Origin: Chara braunii
Lineage: Eukaryota; Streptophyta; Charophyceae; Charales; Characeae
Assembly: GCA_003427395.1 (NCBI GenBank)
Contig: BFEA01000384.1
Location: 1,530,876 to 1,579,982 of the forward strand
Reading direction: 5' to 3'
Length of the DNA: 49,107 nt
The number at the start of each line of letters is the position of its first letter. Position 1 is the stretch's first letter. Of the stretch, positions 35,085 to 44,761 are shown in pieces. Under the pieces are notes generated by a model. The model was not told the origin of the DNA and did no database searches. It worked only from the letters and a program-made list of their open reading frames with translations. The position numbers were made by a program, and so were the translations under genes.

Positions 35085-35405
35085 TTATGGAGCCGGCAGC
35101 CTAGCCATTGGAAGGACTACATTGAAACCAACCGGGTGAAGAGGTCGAAGTTTACGAACCCAGAAACCCTCACGGGGTGCGGCTGCCCGTCGAAAGAGGG
35201 CATGATCAACATGACCTTCAGACGTATGATAAAGGGTACGATCGATGCATTCCAAGGGACAAGCAGCAAAGTTGAATGCTGGTTGCCCACACATTGCACA
35301 GTAGAGATGACGGTGCAAATGAACAATTGCATAAATCACTCCTCGAACATTAAGGGGGTCCATACCTGGTTCAAGGGGTTGTTGATCAACACCTCGCAGT
35401 TGCAA
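35085..35405 (-). pseudogene. GIY-YIG-like endonuclease domain of the PLE
   Basis: The frame extends upstream of 35405 (AIELQLRGVDQQ) with no clear start. The core reads RGVIYAIVHLHRHLYCAMCGQ, close to the GIY..x9..Y-x-G arrangement of PLE nucleases such as GVIY..LYVGQ. Further on, DHALFRRAAAPREGFWVRKL matches the LH-x-FMRRAS..DFxV block. The usual Arg after the AF pair is missing (AFNFAAC), and the YVG triad is spaced out by extra residues with two Cys, so activity is unlikely. Its place upstream of the RT fits the N-terminal-nuclease PLE group. The frame ends at 35085, and the proline-rich linker continues in another frame. A zinc finger built on CAMC and CPLEC is the alternative reading. 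Confidence 0.5.
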
Positions 35406-36573
35406 CTCAATCGCTCTGCCTGCACAACACTGTTAAGAAGACAGAGTTGTTTCTTGCGCCAACCTCCTGCATAATACAAATTAGTAGTCCACTCCAGATG
35501 TGCATGTCAATCTACACGATGAGAGAGAGATGTCTGGCGGTTTTACATGTGAGCATGACAAACGAAACATAGTGTCCAAGAGGAAAGCTTGGTATAGCAC
35601 CTGCCATGCCAGCGGCAGGAGATCTCCCGAGAGGGGTGGGAAGTATCAGGGCAGCCCCTTGATTATTCCTTAGTTGTAGATTCACTGTTGATGGTTATGG
35701 AACAATTATTTTTCGATTTTTCAATTTTCCGATGCAAAGAAATGGAGGTGAGTGCACAAGGTGAAAGGACTTTACGCCCGACGGCTCATGTCGGAATCCT
35801 GTCGTCGTCCGTTTTGTCTGCTGTTCACCATCAGTAGCATTGTCAAAGAGGGCGCTCGGTTTGAATGCGAAACTGCATCCCCCAATGAGTGTGCTCACAA
35901 CAGCAATACTAGGAGCCTTGCACCAACAGACCAACAGTGCCTACATAAAAAGATTTCACCAAGCAGTTGACACATGCATAAACCAGCGTAGAAGAATTAT
36001 ATCAAAGAACATGGAACAAGAGGTGAGTGGGCATGGGGGCAGCCGCCCGGGTGTGGCCAACCTTAGGCGGGCCGTAACCATACCCACTGCACGGGAAAGG
36101 GGTACAACCCCTGCCCTTGAGGTGACGGTCATCACAATCACATCGTGCATGGAAGGAAAAAGAGTACATAACAGTTGTACACAACGAATAGACAAAACAG
36201 ATTGTACACAAGGAATGTACATGTAAGGGATGTACATCAGGAATGTACATAGTTACAATACCAAACTTACCTGAAAGGACAAAGAGCCAAGCAAAACATC
36301 CGTAACAACATTTGTCATAAAAAAAAGTGAAGTAGCTGAGTTTATCATGAAACCAGCAAACTAGGCATACAACACCTGCAAAGCACGCAGGAGGTTCATC
36401 AACATAGGCAACAAAGAAAAAATGCAGAGAAAAAAAAACAAGAAAAGAAGATCGATATAGGAGGTAAGAAAGAGAGGCAATTATCTTTCACAAGAAAAAG
36501 GCAGTGCCTGGTTGTACAGGTCAGACACTCGCCGCTCAATCTGCAAAAGCAGAGGGCTAGAAACGTGGGAGAA
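35406..36573 (-). other. Spacer between the RING-like segment and the nuclease; no supported gene
   Basis: Minus frames at 35934-35695 and 36237-35956 have no domain. Three imperfect copies of AGGAATGTACAT lie at 36213-36252. It may be the 5' untranslated region of the nuclease-RT unit. Confidence 0.35.
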
Positions 36574-37468
36574 TATATTGTCACATAATTATGAACTAAA
36601 AGAGCGCAATTTGTGAACAAACGGCAAAAAAAAAAAAAAAAAAAAAAAAAAGACAAACATGAAGGGCAAAGTGAAACCATTCATTTTACTCATTCTTCTT
36701 TTGACTCCCCTTTCACTGTGCCTCTCACGTACATGGCTCGCCACGTTGATGAAGTTGAACGCGAGCTGCCCCCATCCTCGTGTGCCATAACAGCCCACTT
36801 GTACGCTGCGAGAAAGAGGTAGAGTGATGGCGGAGGGGATGAACACAGGGAGGAGAGATGGAGAGCAGACACACAAAAAACGATAAAGGCAAAGTAAGGG
36901 AAAGTATGGAGTGTGGCGTGAAGATGAAGGCAAAAGAGGATAAGAAAAGGCTCAAGAATGAGTCTGTCCTTAACGACAGAGAGGACATCTATTGTAAGGA
37001 TGTTGTGGATGAACACATGGAAGACCTAGCTGAGCATTCTCAGTGCAGCAATTGCCACGACGGGTGGCATTGAGCATGTCCGCCATACACCCCCGACAAA
37101 TGGCATGTCGATTGTAGGTCGAAATGAAAGAAGAATGGTCACCACAAAAGAGCATGCATTCAGTATAGCGCCCATGGCTGCAAAATGAACATATAGTGTC
37201 CGGATGCGGAGGATGCCTGCAATCAAGAACGGTGGGACAGTCCTCTGCACACATGGATGCAAAAACCATGTCGTTGTAGTGATTGTGACAGAGACGATGG
37301 CGGCTACAACCGAGTGTAATAGTGTTTGTGGTTGTGCAAAGAAGAAGGTCGCAGAGTGTTGGTGCATTGTCTTGCTGCAGCACGAGGCCAGAGGAATGAT
37401 CTTCGACATAAAAGAGATTGCGGATGGTTTGTTGTGGCAAGAAAACAACATCATTTTGTAAGAAATCG
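36574..37468 (-). repeat. Direct repeat B: 5' copy of the ~900-bp segment (pseudo-LTR-like)
   Basis: Partner of 29221-30121; together they flank the nuclease-RT unit in direct orientation. Unlike copy A, this copy continues without a break into an upstream protease-like domain. Copy B is thus the more complete gene, and A a 5'-truncated derivative. Confidence 0.8.
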
Positions 37469-37840
37469 GTGACATCAATCATGGCATGGACCATGGTGTC
37501 GTTGTCCCACAGCTCCCTTTGGTCAGAGGCATGTACAATGACCATGTAATGACCAGGGTCGTGCACAATGCAGACAGAAATGTGGGATGGAGGATTAAAC
37601 CACTCACCTGCTCGAGCATTGCGTAGTTCAAGTTGACGGTCCCTCATTGCTACTTGTAGGACAGCAATGGTAAAACCTCCTTCGCTGGTATAATTACAAT
37701 CCTCTGGTTGTCGTTGGGGAAGATCAGCATCAAGCTGAAGGGCGATTGCAAGGAAGTATGATGGGTGTACAAAACGGGCGATGGAGAATGTAAAGACATA
37801 TATTATTTGTTGTCAGACCACAGAGATTGGTGAGGTTCTC
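36970..37840 (-). pseudogene. Josephin-like cysteine protease domain fused to a RING-like Cys/His domain
   Basis: The open frame from the Met at 37647 ends at TAA (36970), but the same frame continues upstream without a Met to about 37814. It reads SYFLAIALQLDADLP, then EGGFTIAVLQVAMR, then HISVCIVHDPGHYMVIVHA..ELWDNDT. That order resembles Josephin deubiquitinases: IAxxLD, GxFxxxVLxxAL, a catalytic His in a GHY/HWF strand, and a later Asn. A candidate nucleophile NLCGLTTNN lies at 37825-37805 in a neighbouring frame, one frameshift away. Downstream are about 20 Cys/His residues: LGCSRHRLCHNH, CAEDC, CSFC, HAICRGC and a final CPLC. These fit a RING or other cross-brace finger. The protease family call is inference; OTU-like is the alternative. 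Confidence 0.45.
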
Positions 37841-37858
37841 AGGCTCGTTTGTTGGATG

Positions 37859-38040
37859 CTGACCAACAATTTGCAGATCACCCAGATGGTGTTACAAGCC
37901 CAAACTGTGTTGGGTTGTTTGCTGGTCAGTCATTTGCAGATCACCCATGTGGTCTAGGTGTGGCGGAGCACAAAATTAAGGTTCATCTGGACAATGCTGG
38001 TTAGCCATTTGCAGATCCCCCATGTGGTCTACGCCTTGTG
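37859..38040. repeat. Three degenerate copies of a ~35-bp motif
   Basis: TTTGCAGATC.CCCA..TGGT follows CTG.(C/T)(A/C)A.(C/T)(A/C)A at about 37859, 37921 and 37998. On the minus strand two copies read HMGDLQMANQH and HLGDLQIVGQH, so it may be an in-frame repeat upstream of the protease domain. Confidence 0.6.
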
Positions 38041-38242
38041 TGGTCAACTGCAATCCGGGCAGATCATGTTCCAATCCCTCAATTTTTAGGGCTGCATCTT
38101 GAGTAGGGACAGTACCTGGAATCGGGAGTGTACTCTGGGCAGTGGCTGCATACTTAGTAGGGACTGGTGGCGGCCTGCAGGCAGCTGGACTGTCTATAGG
38201 AGGCATAGGAGCAGATATTGTCGTTTGAAATAAAGGAACCAC
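37976..38242 (-). pseudogene. Pro/Ala/Thr-rich frame upstream of the protease-like domain
   Basis: 88 codons, Pro/Ala/Thr-rich, ending in the HMGDLQMANQH repeat and a stop at 37976. It could be the N-terminal part of the Josephin-RING protein separated by a stop, or chance. No domain. Confidence 0.3.
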
Positions 38243-38397
38243 AACAACCTATGGAGGAGGCACAAAGAGAATCGGGGCAGACAAAGAAACAGGTTGTTGA
38301 TCCCCAGACAAGTGATGATGTCGCGGATGTCGTCGGTGATACACAACAAGAGGAGTAGCGGTGTTGCAAACAAAAGCTGAACTTATACCTGGCAACG

Positions 38398-38577
38398 CGG
38401 TCTCTCTCTCTGCCTACGGTTTTACCGGGCAGTTCTGTTTGTGACGATATATATATATATATATATATATAGTTTGCCACAGCCCCTCGTTTGTTGTCCT
38501 CTTCTCCCTCTCTGCCTACAGTTTACTGGGGAGCTTTGTTTGACTATATATATATATATATATATATATAGTCAAAC
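38398..38577. repeat. Duplicated (TA)n unit ending in a perfect 40-bp palindrome
   Basis: Two tandem units each have TCTCTCTGCCTACGGTTTT-type sequence, then GTTTG, then (TA)n (38447-38471 and 38545-38570). The second is framed by GTTTGAC (38538-38544) and GTCAAAC (38571-38577), giving 20-base perfect arms. Probably the 5' boundary of the minus-strand composite. Confidence 0.85.

Positions 38578-38581
<4 letters not shown>

Positions 38582-38618
<37 letters not shown>
38582..38618. repeat. (GA)n microsatellite
   Basis: About 18 GA units immediately right of the TA palindrome. The purine-rich DNA continues to about 39110. Confidence 0.95.
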
Positions 38619-38623
<5 letters not shown>

Positions 38624-40309
38624 GAGAGAAAGTGATGGGGAATGAGTAAGAAGGCGCGCATGAGTCGGGAAGGAAGGGGCTGTCATCACATTTTTATGCA
38701 ATGCACCTGTGTAGACGTGGACGGGTTCATTCGAGGCAGCGGCATAGCGGCCCTGCAGAGAGAATCTCTGCACAGGAGAGCCATGGCGGGTTACAGAGAG
38801 TGAGAGAGTGTGACAGAGTGAGTGAGAGAGAGGAAGTGGGTAAGTACGGGAGAGGGACAGAGGGTGTGGATGCAGCCAAGAGAGAGCGTGGGTATCCCAT
38901 CTCCAAATCTAATCCTCCTGGTTGTAACCTCGACCAGGTACATTCAAAATTTGAGCGAACTACAACCAGCATAAGGGGATGTAAAGGAGAGCGCGCGCAG
39001 GGAAATGCACGTTAGAAGGGAGAGAGAGATTGCGTGTTCGAGAGAGACAAAGAGAGGCGTGCATGTGAGAAAGAGAGGAAGAGCACGGACCTGCGAAGGA
39101 AAAAGGACAGAGGTTGAGTATTTGGGATAGGGGCGCTCAGGGCTGTTGAAGGTGAATATGGGGGATACACGGGATGAGAACATGCAGCGCTGACAGCCAA
39201 TAAAGAATAAGCCGATGTATAGTTCCTTGGCCCAGTTGAAGATTAATTTTATTTTCCCTCTGGTGATTAGTTGGGAAAATCCCGTTGTGCGTGAGAAAAA
39301 CAAGAATATGGTCGTGTATCTTTCCTACTCCTATCTAAAGATTCATTTCTGTCTTCATCATTCGGTGATCAATCGAGGAGGTTGCCGCCCACATAAAACA
39401 AGAACGTTAGCCACTGTATCTTTTCATGTTCTAGCACCAGATTCAACGCCATGGCTTCATTGATGAATAAAAGGGGCACGACCCTCTGCGAACTGCAGGC
39501 AAGGAAAATGGCAGTGTCCGAGGCAAGCCGTAGTGCGCAATAGATAAAGAATATGCCAGTGTATCTTTTCGTGCTCTGGGAGAATATGCATTTTCATTTT
39601 CCCTCAATTAATAGGTAATTAAGGAAAGTCCAGGTGAGCTCAACTGCAAGTTCTAAACAATGCGTGCACCTGGCCTTTAATGCGGCCAGATATCAGCGCT
39701 CACAGACCGGAGCACTACGCCAGAGAGTGGTCAAGAGACAAGGGGGAGAGCACCGTACAGGGACACAACCGTTAACGTGGTATTGGGTACTTTGGGACTG
39801 ACTGAGAGGGACTGCGGCCTTTGTTAATACCCTTTCTTCTCATCCGTACAGGCCAATGCCTGAAAGTGATACACTGCCATATGTGCAATGCGTGAGCTTG
39901 AACTGAACTGGACATCTTGGATGTGGCCTGGATCATGCTCATGGGGAAGGTGGGGCAGAGTTTGGTTGATTGTATGTGATTCAAAGGCCTCTGTGCTGTT
40001 CGCGTAAGGAGCTGTGAGAAACGTGGTTGCTCTTCTAGTGCTCAGATAGGATATGATTGATAAGACTACTTCACTTGTTCTTTCGAATAACTTCTGAAAC
40101 AACCCCTGACAAGCCCCTCATATTCTTGATTGGGAAGTATAATTCAGATAGAGCTGACCAACGTTTCTGATTGACCTCTGTTCTGGTCACGCTGGCCCCA
40201 GCAGGAACAGCCTGAAGGAAAGGCTGAGCGTACTTGACTGCTTCTATATTCCAGAGATCCTCTTGCCTACTTTTATGTGGCCACTTCAGGACTATTCATC
40301 AAACTATAA
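38619..40309. other. No supported gene; purine-rich then a diverged direct repeat
   Basis: 38619-39110 is GA-rich like 28490-29195 on the other side of the composite. 39193-39282 and 39538-39630 are a diverged direct pair (AAAGAATA.GCC..TGTAT, then ATTTTCCCTC..AATTAG). Open frames have no domain. Confidence 0.4.
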
Positions 40310-41285
40310 GGACCTGCCAAACACGGACTGAGACATACAACCGATTTCTGAGTTTTGCCAATGGCATGTACGCATTGATGAGTTTCCCGCTTGATACTGA
40401 GTTTTCTAAGTCTGTGTGTGTGCGTGCTTGCTGGTCTGAATGCCTGTCTGAGTGCTTGACGATTTGCATGTGTGTGTGACCTGTAAGGGTACCTGTCCAA
40501 AAGGGCCGGCACTTCATGTGGCCGTGACATCGAGGGTTGCGGTGGGGAAAACACTCAAATGGTGGGGAAAGAGGCCCCTTACGCGGTGGGGAAAACACTT
40601 AGAGCAGCGGGAAAACACTTAAGTCCGGGTAGGCCGGTACCACACCTAGTAGAGGTAGATGTGCCGGGTACTCGAGGCCGAGCAGAAGAAGACGAAGTTG
40701 GCATTTTTAGAGGCCCAGTAGTTGTAGGCTAGGTCTAGATGGGTGCCAGTCCAACCAGTCTGAGTCTAGGGCCTGTACAGGCAATACCAGAGCCTGCAAT
40801 AATGTTTCCCTCCGAAAGGGAGGAGGTAATGGTTGCCTGGAGGCCGCGCGGCCTAGGAAGCCACCGCCCAAGAGGCAAGCTGACCGCTATGTCTCCAGGA
40901 GGAGCGAAGTGTTCCTCCTCATTGTCGGTGTGCAAGTTTGGCGATATACTTGTTGGAGCGCTGGCTGGAGCAGCGCTGCTGGGGAAGGAGCAAGGGCAGA
41001 AAGAGGAGGAAGACAAGGACTAGGAAGGGGGAGCGCCAGAGGTACTTACCTGGCTATGGTGGTTGCCATCTTCATCACCTTGATGGGCGCTGCAACAGGA
41101 AGACCCCTGTGGGGGGAGGAGATAAGGAGGAGGAGAGTGTTCGGCGAAGAAGAAGGGAATTATCATTGGTCTATGCTGGTGTACATCATCCTTTTCTTCT
41201 TTCTTTCTTCTTCTTCTTCTTCTTTCCCTCTCTCTCCTCTCAAGTTCATTCATTTCTTTTTGCAATTGGACGTCATTGTACTTTC
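40310..41285 (+). mobile_element. Truncated LTR of the Ty3/gypsy family, plus orientation
   Basis: Reverse-complement relative to 41286-42607: CCAAACACGGACTGAGACAT near 40316, the TCCCTCCGAAAGGGAGGAGG block near 40808, and (TTC)n at 41203-41222. It lacks the last ~40 bases of the LTR and meets the neighbouring LTR tail to tail at about 41285. The sequence just left of it (CCACTTCAGGACTATTCA, 40280-40298) resembles the foldback arm at 30.4-30.8 kb. Confidence 0.75.
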
Positions 41286-42607
41286 TATTATGATCCTGGC
41301 CAATTTTGAAGTACACATTCATCAGATAGTGCAATGCCGTCCAATTGCAGAAGGAAATGAATTAACTTGAGAGGAGAGAGAAGGTAAGAAGAAGAAGAAG
41401 AAGAAAAAAAGAAAGAAGAAGATTATGTACACCAGCATAGACAACGATAATGCTATTCTTCTTCGCTATTCATTCTCCTCCTCCTTTACTCCTCTCTTAT
41501 TCACATAAGAAATAATAGTACAATATTGAATGGTTGAAACAGAATCAATGTCTGAATCCTTATTCTACTGTAGGTATCACTTGAGGTCCACCATAGCCAT
41601 GGCCGCCTCTCTCCTTCTTCCTCCTAGGTCGAGGCTATGGCGGACTACCGGGACATGACCCGACTCTCCAAAGGACAACGCGAAGCAGCTATGGCTGCTC
41701 TGGCTTAGGCCGCCATGCCTGACTCTGTCTCAAAGCTTCTTGGTGTAGCTCTACCCCAGTTGGGTTCTTCCTGCTGCAGCGCCCACCAAGGTGATGAAGA
41801 TGGCTGCCACCATAGCCACGTAAGTACCTCTGGCGCTCCCCCTTCCTCCTGCTCTTCTTTCTCCTCCGTGTCCTTGCTCCTTCCCAGCAGCGCTCCAACC
41901 AGTGTGTCGGCAAACACACCAACAATGAGGCTGGGCTCTTCACCCGGCCTGGAGATATAGCGGCCTGCTTGCCTCTTGGGCGGTGACTTCCAGGCCGCTC
42001 GGCCTTCCAAGCAACCGGTACCTCCTCCCTTTCGGAGGGAAACATCATTGCAGACTCTGATATTGCCCGTGTTGGCCCTAGACTCAGACTGGTTGGACTG
42101 GTACCTGCCTAGACCTAGCCAACAACTACTGGGCCTCTAAAAATGCCAACTTTTATCTTCTTCTGCTCAGCCTCGAGTACCCGGCACATCTACCTCTTCA
42201 GGGTGTGGTACCGGCCTACCTGCTACTTGAGTCTTTCCCAGCTGCTTCAAGTATTGCGGGCCTCTTACCCCGCCACTTGAGTGTTTTCCCCGCTGCAGTC
42301 CTCAATGTCACGGCCACAGGTAAGTACCGGCCCCGAGGGCCCAATGGATGAACAAGTGCCCTTGTGGGTCACACACACACTCAAGCCAACAAGCACTCAG
42401 ACAGACATGCAGACCAGCAAGCGTGCACACACACAAACATTCAGACCAGCAAGCGTGCACACACACAGACATGCAGACCAGCAAGCGTGCACACACAGAC
42501 TTAGAGAACTTAGTAGCAGCGGGAAACTCAACAAGGCATTCAGTCCATGAGCAAGACTTAGAGAAATCAGTTGTGTGTCTCAGTCCGTGTTTGGTCGGGT
42601 CATCACA
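41286..42607 (-). mobile_element. 3' LTR of the minus-strand Ty3/gypsy element
   Basis: Starts on the minus strand TGTGATGACCCGACC directly after a polypurine tract (42611-42620) and ends ..CCAGGATCATAATA. It matches the solo LTR at 33577-34966 throughout. It contains an expanded 33-bp minisatellite and an (AAG)n tract (41383-41410). Confidence 0.85.
42403..42501. repeat. 33-bp minisatellite inside the 3' LTR, three units
   Basis: Units of the form AGACATGCAGACCAGCAAGC followed by GTGCACACACAC. The solo LTR at 33577-34966 has only about one unit at the matching place, so the expansion is younger than the family. Confidence 0.85.
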
Positions 42608-42610
42608 CTA

Positions 42611-42620
42611 CCCCCCACCT
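42611..42620 (-). promoter_or_regulatory. Polypurine tract of the Ty3/gypsy element
   Basis: Minus strand AGGTGGGGGG, three bases before the TGTGATG start of the 3' LTR. It is the priming site for plus-strand DNA. Confidence 0.75.
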
Positions 42621-42622
42621 TA

Positions 42623-44144
42623 AGAGGGAGGTGCCTTCAAGCGAGTAACTCAGTCTGAGTCCGCGACAAACGCATCGTAAGCAAACAAAGAAAAGAGATT
42701 TCGAGAGTATTCTGTTGCAGTGAGGTTTGCAGACATTTTGAGAACAACATTAGAGGCCATTTGTCGTTCGTAGGCTTTATCAACGCGAGGTGTGCTGCGT
42801 AGCAGTTCCTTCTCGGAGATCCAGTACAGATCGTCCTAAGGGTGAAACATAAAGTGAACCTGGTACTGTATGTTACGTCCCTTACCTACGTGCTGTTTGA
42901 TTCTATCGATCTCATGACCGCCATCGATTGAACGAAGAATCATGTCTTATGGTAATCGAAGGACTTAGCATCACGGTTGATATACAGTTTTGATGCATGA
43001 AAGACGGGGTATGTGCCAAGATGAGGCGACACAGCAAGTGTGTATGAGCGGTCAAACCCATCCTTGCCAATCACATCCACAACTTCCCATGGACCATAAT
43101 AGAGCGGAAGAAGTTTGTGTGAGACTGGCTCTTCGTCCGAGAATTCAGAAATCTTGACCTAGACATAACTTCCCACTTCAATATCTGAAGGTCGGTGCTC
43201 CTTGTTTGCATGATGGGTCATTGTGTGTTGTCGCTTGGTCATTGCTGCAATGGCAACTTTGAGCAAGCGATCGTACTTGGCCCTGAAGCAAGGCCTGCCG
43301 GTTGTGTTAAACCAGCTGGCTGTTCAGGCAATAGGTAGGAGAGTGGATTACGAATCTACCAACCGTAATGCAGCCTATTTGGCATCATGCCGGTGAACAA
43401 ATGGATGAAGTTGTTGTACAACCCCTTAACGGAATACAACTCTTCATCCCACATTTTCTTATCCAAAATGATTAAAGCGAGGAGAAGTTGGAACATAGTC
43501 TGGTTGATTTCCTCGGCCGAACCGTTGGCTTCGGGATGTCGGCCAGATGTTATGCATAGTCTGAGGCCAGGGAGTTGGGACGTGAAGTCCTTCCATTCGG
43601 TACTTACGAAGCGCGGGTCCCGATCACTTACAAGAGTTTTCGAGGTTTCGAACTACAAAATGTACTTATGCTCAAACTCACGGATCACCAATTCAGTTGG
43701 GGCATGAGATGGCAAAGGAATCAGATTGAGGAATTTAGAGAAGCGGTCAACAATCGCCATCACTTGCGAATAGTCATTCTTACTTACCTTTCCCATGTCG
43801 GTGAAGTTGATAGAAACGAACTCCCCGGGTCCATCAGGAATGGGAAGGGGTGTAAGTAGCCCCATGGGCTTTTGTCTACATGGTTTGATTCGTTGAGAGA
43901 CTTGACACTCAACCGCAAACTTTTCAGCAGATCCCTTCATACCAGGCCAATCAAAATGTCTTAATCGGTTTCCGTGCGTCTTTGCCATGCCAAAGTGTTC
44001 ACTCTGGCCATGAGCCAAATCCAAGAAGTTCGTGTGGAGAGGCTCATGGTTGGGCACACACAAACTGTTGTGATTCCCATAGCGTCGGAAAACCAGTCCT
44101 CCATATTCGTGAAAATCAGGCGGACTGCTGGGGTTAGCCTTCAA
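42623..44144 (-). pseudogene. Ty3/gypsy integrase with C-terminal tail (broken)
   Basis: The zinc-binding part carries AHGQSEHFGMAKT and FDWPGMKGSAEKFAVECQVS; the final Cys of the HHCC set is Ser (C-Q-V-S for C-x2-C). The catalytic core begins GEFVSINFTDMGK, where the first DDE Asp is Asn (GAC to AAC), followed by AIVDRFSKFLNLIPL. After a TAG (43651, codon otherwise CAG), SDRDPRFVS supplies the second Asp and HPEANGSAEEINQTM the Glu region, down to about 43440. Below 43380 the frame is interrupted by several stops; the remainder to 42623 is the decayed C-terminal region and 3' untranslated sequence. Confidence 0.8.
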
Positions 44145-44760
44145 CTACTCAAGGATGGGACTGAGGTCCGCGTCCTTGGCAGTGTGTTCTACGATCTCCT
44201 CCTTTAGTTTCTTCCGGAGGTCGTTTGAATTCACAATGCAAGTCATGTGATCGGGGTGGTGAAACAACGCATCAGCAACTCGAATATAACATCCCTTTTT
44301 GTGTCTTAGCTCGAAGTTAAAAATGTCAATCTCATGGAACCAGCGAAGTAATGTAGGGGACAAGGTGTTTTGTTCTTTTATCCACTTCAAAGTCGCATGA
44401 TCTGAAAACTTTTGAAGTGGCGTCTCAAAAGATAGTGTTTCCAGTGATCCAAAGCCATAAGCAAAGCATAGAGCTCGCACATGTAGGTGGAAGTGGCTAC
44501 CTTTTCGTTGGGCATGCGTTTGTTGTACTAGTCGAGCTACCACAAGCCATCATCGTCATCTTGTTGCAGCACTGCGCCAATCTGATATTGACTAGCATCG
44601 GCAGTAACTACGAATGTTAGTTTGGAATCTGCAATGCGAACTACAAGGTAACTTACCAAGTCCTCTTTCAAGGCTTTAAATGGAGTCTCACATGTTGCAT
44701 CCCACACGTAAGGTACATTCTTACTTATTAATTGGGACAACGGGCGAGCAACAACAGAGA
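44145..44760 (-). pseudogene. Ty3/gypsy RNase H domain
   Basis: PLSQLISKNVPYVWD and FKALKEDLVS open the domain, then FVVTADASQYQIGAVLQQ (the first catalytic Asp is in TADAS). After a frame change near 44540, FSDHATLKWIKEQ and HKKGCYIRVADALFHHP follow. The usual VADALSR end reads VADALFH. It is separated from RT by one TGA and from integrase by a short tether. Confidence 0.8.
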
Positions 44761-44761
44761 A

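Noticed and set aside
38441-38773. Frames of alternating Ile-Tyr
   Set aside because: Translations of (TA)n and (GA)n microsatellites.
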